A DNA stretch of 36,600 bases, taken from the NCBI GenBank assembly GCA_018970025.1, contig JAGWXF010000027.1, forward strand, positions 1-36,600. The letters run 5' to 3'. Positions within the stretch are counted from its first letter, which is position 1. The number at the start of each line of letters is the position of its first letter. The translations under genes and the position numbers were made by a program. Under the pieces are notes generated by a model. That model searched no databases. It was not told the DNA's origin and saw only the letters and a list, made by a program, of their open reading frames with translations. The stretch is from Actinomycetales bacterium (GTDB lineage: Bacteria; Actinomycetota; Actinomycetes; S36-B12). Below, piece after piece: positions 36,205 through 36,600 of the stretch.

Positions 36205-36600
36205 TCATCCCAGCAGGCCTGGCGGCAGGCCGATGCGGTTGAAGGCATCTGCCGCCGCCTGCACGTGACGGCGGCCGTTCACCAGGGAGAACGCCAGGTG
36301 ACCGGGCATCAGCGACTCGAACTCGTACTCCAGCAGTCGGTTCATGGATGCGGCGTACTCCTGCACGCTGGAGTCGGCGACGTTCTGCAGGATGATCTTG
36401 CCGCCCCAGAAGACGTGATCGCCGCTGAACAGGTAGCTGTGGTCCTTCCCGGCGACCAGGAAGCACATATGGCCATTGCAGTGACCGTTGGTGAGGATCG
36501 CGGTCAGGGTGAACTCCCCTGCCGTGAACTGCTGGTCATGGGTGAGCTCGACGTCGATCTCGCACGGCTTCCAGGTGAAGTCGCTGGGATAGAAGCCGAA
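36205..36600 (-). CDS. MBL-fold metallo-hydrolase, C-terminal part (cut by window edge)
   Basis: The frame is open to the last base, giving 131 visible residues from FGFYPSDFTWKPC to GIGLPPGLLG. LTNGHCNGHMCFLV followed by YLFSGDHVFWGGKI matches the second half of the metallo-beta-lactamase fold (the GHxxGH metal motif and the later Asp). LESLMPGHLAFSLVNGRRHV-type residues near the end carry a further His. The N-terminal HxHxDH motif must lie beyond the edge. Members hydrolyse esters, amides or lactones. It precedes the amidohydrolase on the same strand, so both probably serve one pathway. Confidence 0.8.
   Translation of the reverse strand, partial: FGFYPSDFTWKPCEIDVELTHDQQFTAGEFTLTAILTNGHCNGHMCFLVAGKDHSYLFSGDHVFWGGKIILQNVADSSVQEYAASMNRLLEYEFESLMPGHLAFSLVNGRRHVQAAADAFNRIGLPPGLLG

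Overview
The window is high-GC DNA in which dense, often overlapping genes cover both strands. It suggests an actinobacterium. The evidence is the branched-chain amino acid (BCAA) and serA gene set in an order typical of that phylum, two PPOX-class F420-type flavin reductase-like proteins, frequent GTG starts, three amino-acid leader peptides of actinobacterial style, and several leaderless starts with TANNNT 6-7 nt upstream of the start codon. I cannot place it below phylum. I saw no rRNA, tRNA, CRISPR array, IS element or phage gene.

Left part (1-25.6 kb): amino acid biosynthesis. A minus-strand block reads leuB-ilvE-[Ile-rich leader and terminator]-cimA-FAH family hydrolase-gltX-hypothetical-PPOX. 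leuA lies on the plus strand behind a four-leucine leader peptide. serA heads a minus-strand run of serA, an EamA exporter, glycerate kinase and a two-gene ABC exporter whose first gene has lost its 3' end. A tandem-TetR regulator is divergent from serA. A DUF1905 protein, an Hsp20 chaperone, a rearranged photolyase-like flavoprotein and a DUF2256-DUF3253 protein follow. The last two are joined by an ATGA overlap and lie directly downstream of ilvB-ilvN-ilvC, which has its own Val/Leu/Ile leader peptide and terminator.

Two VapBC-type toxin-antitoxin remnants (about 8.0-8.5 kb and 25.6-26.0 kb) are broken by deletions and frameshifts. With the truncated ABC gene they show several independent deletion scars in a region that otherwise keeps intact housekeeping genes.

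Right part (26-36.6 kb): an accessory catabolic-looking island. A LacI-family repressor is divergent from a cytochrome P450, followed by a DUF1330 protein and a solute-binding-protein-like protein without a signal peptide; these three genes overlap by 4 bp at each junction. The P450 promoter spacer contains a perfect 16-bp palindrome, GAACAAGCGCTTGTTC. A one-mismatch copy lies just upstream of a gene for an N,N-dimethylformamidase large-subunit-like protein 3 kb away, which suggests one regulon. An EthD-like protein, an amidohydrolase and an MBL-fold hydrolase (cut by the window edge) stand opposite. A lipoprotein with Ser/Ala/Thr-rich and InlB-type repeats lies inside the island. I infer an inducible oxidation/hydrolysis pathway for an unidentified, possibly amide-containing compound; the sequence does not identify the substrate.
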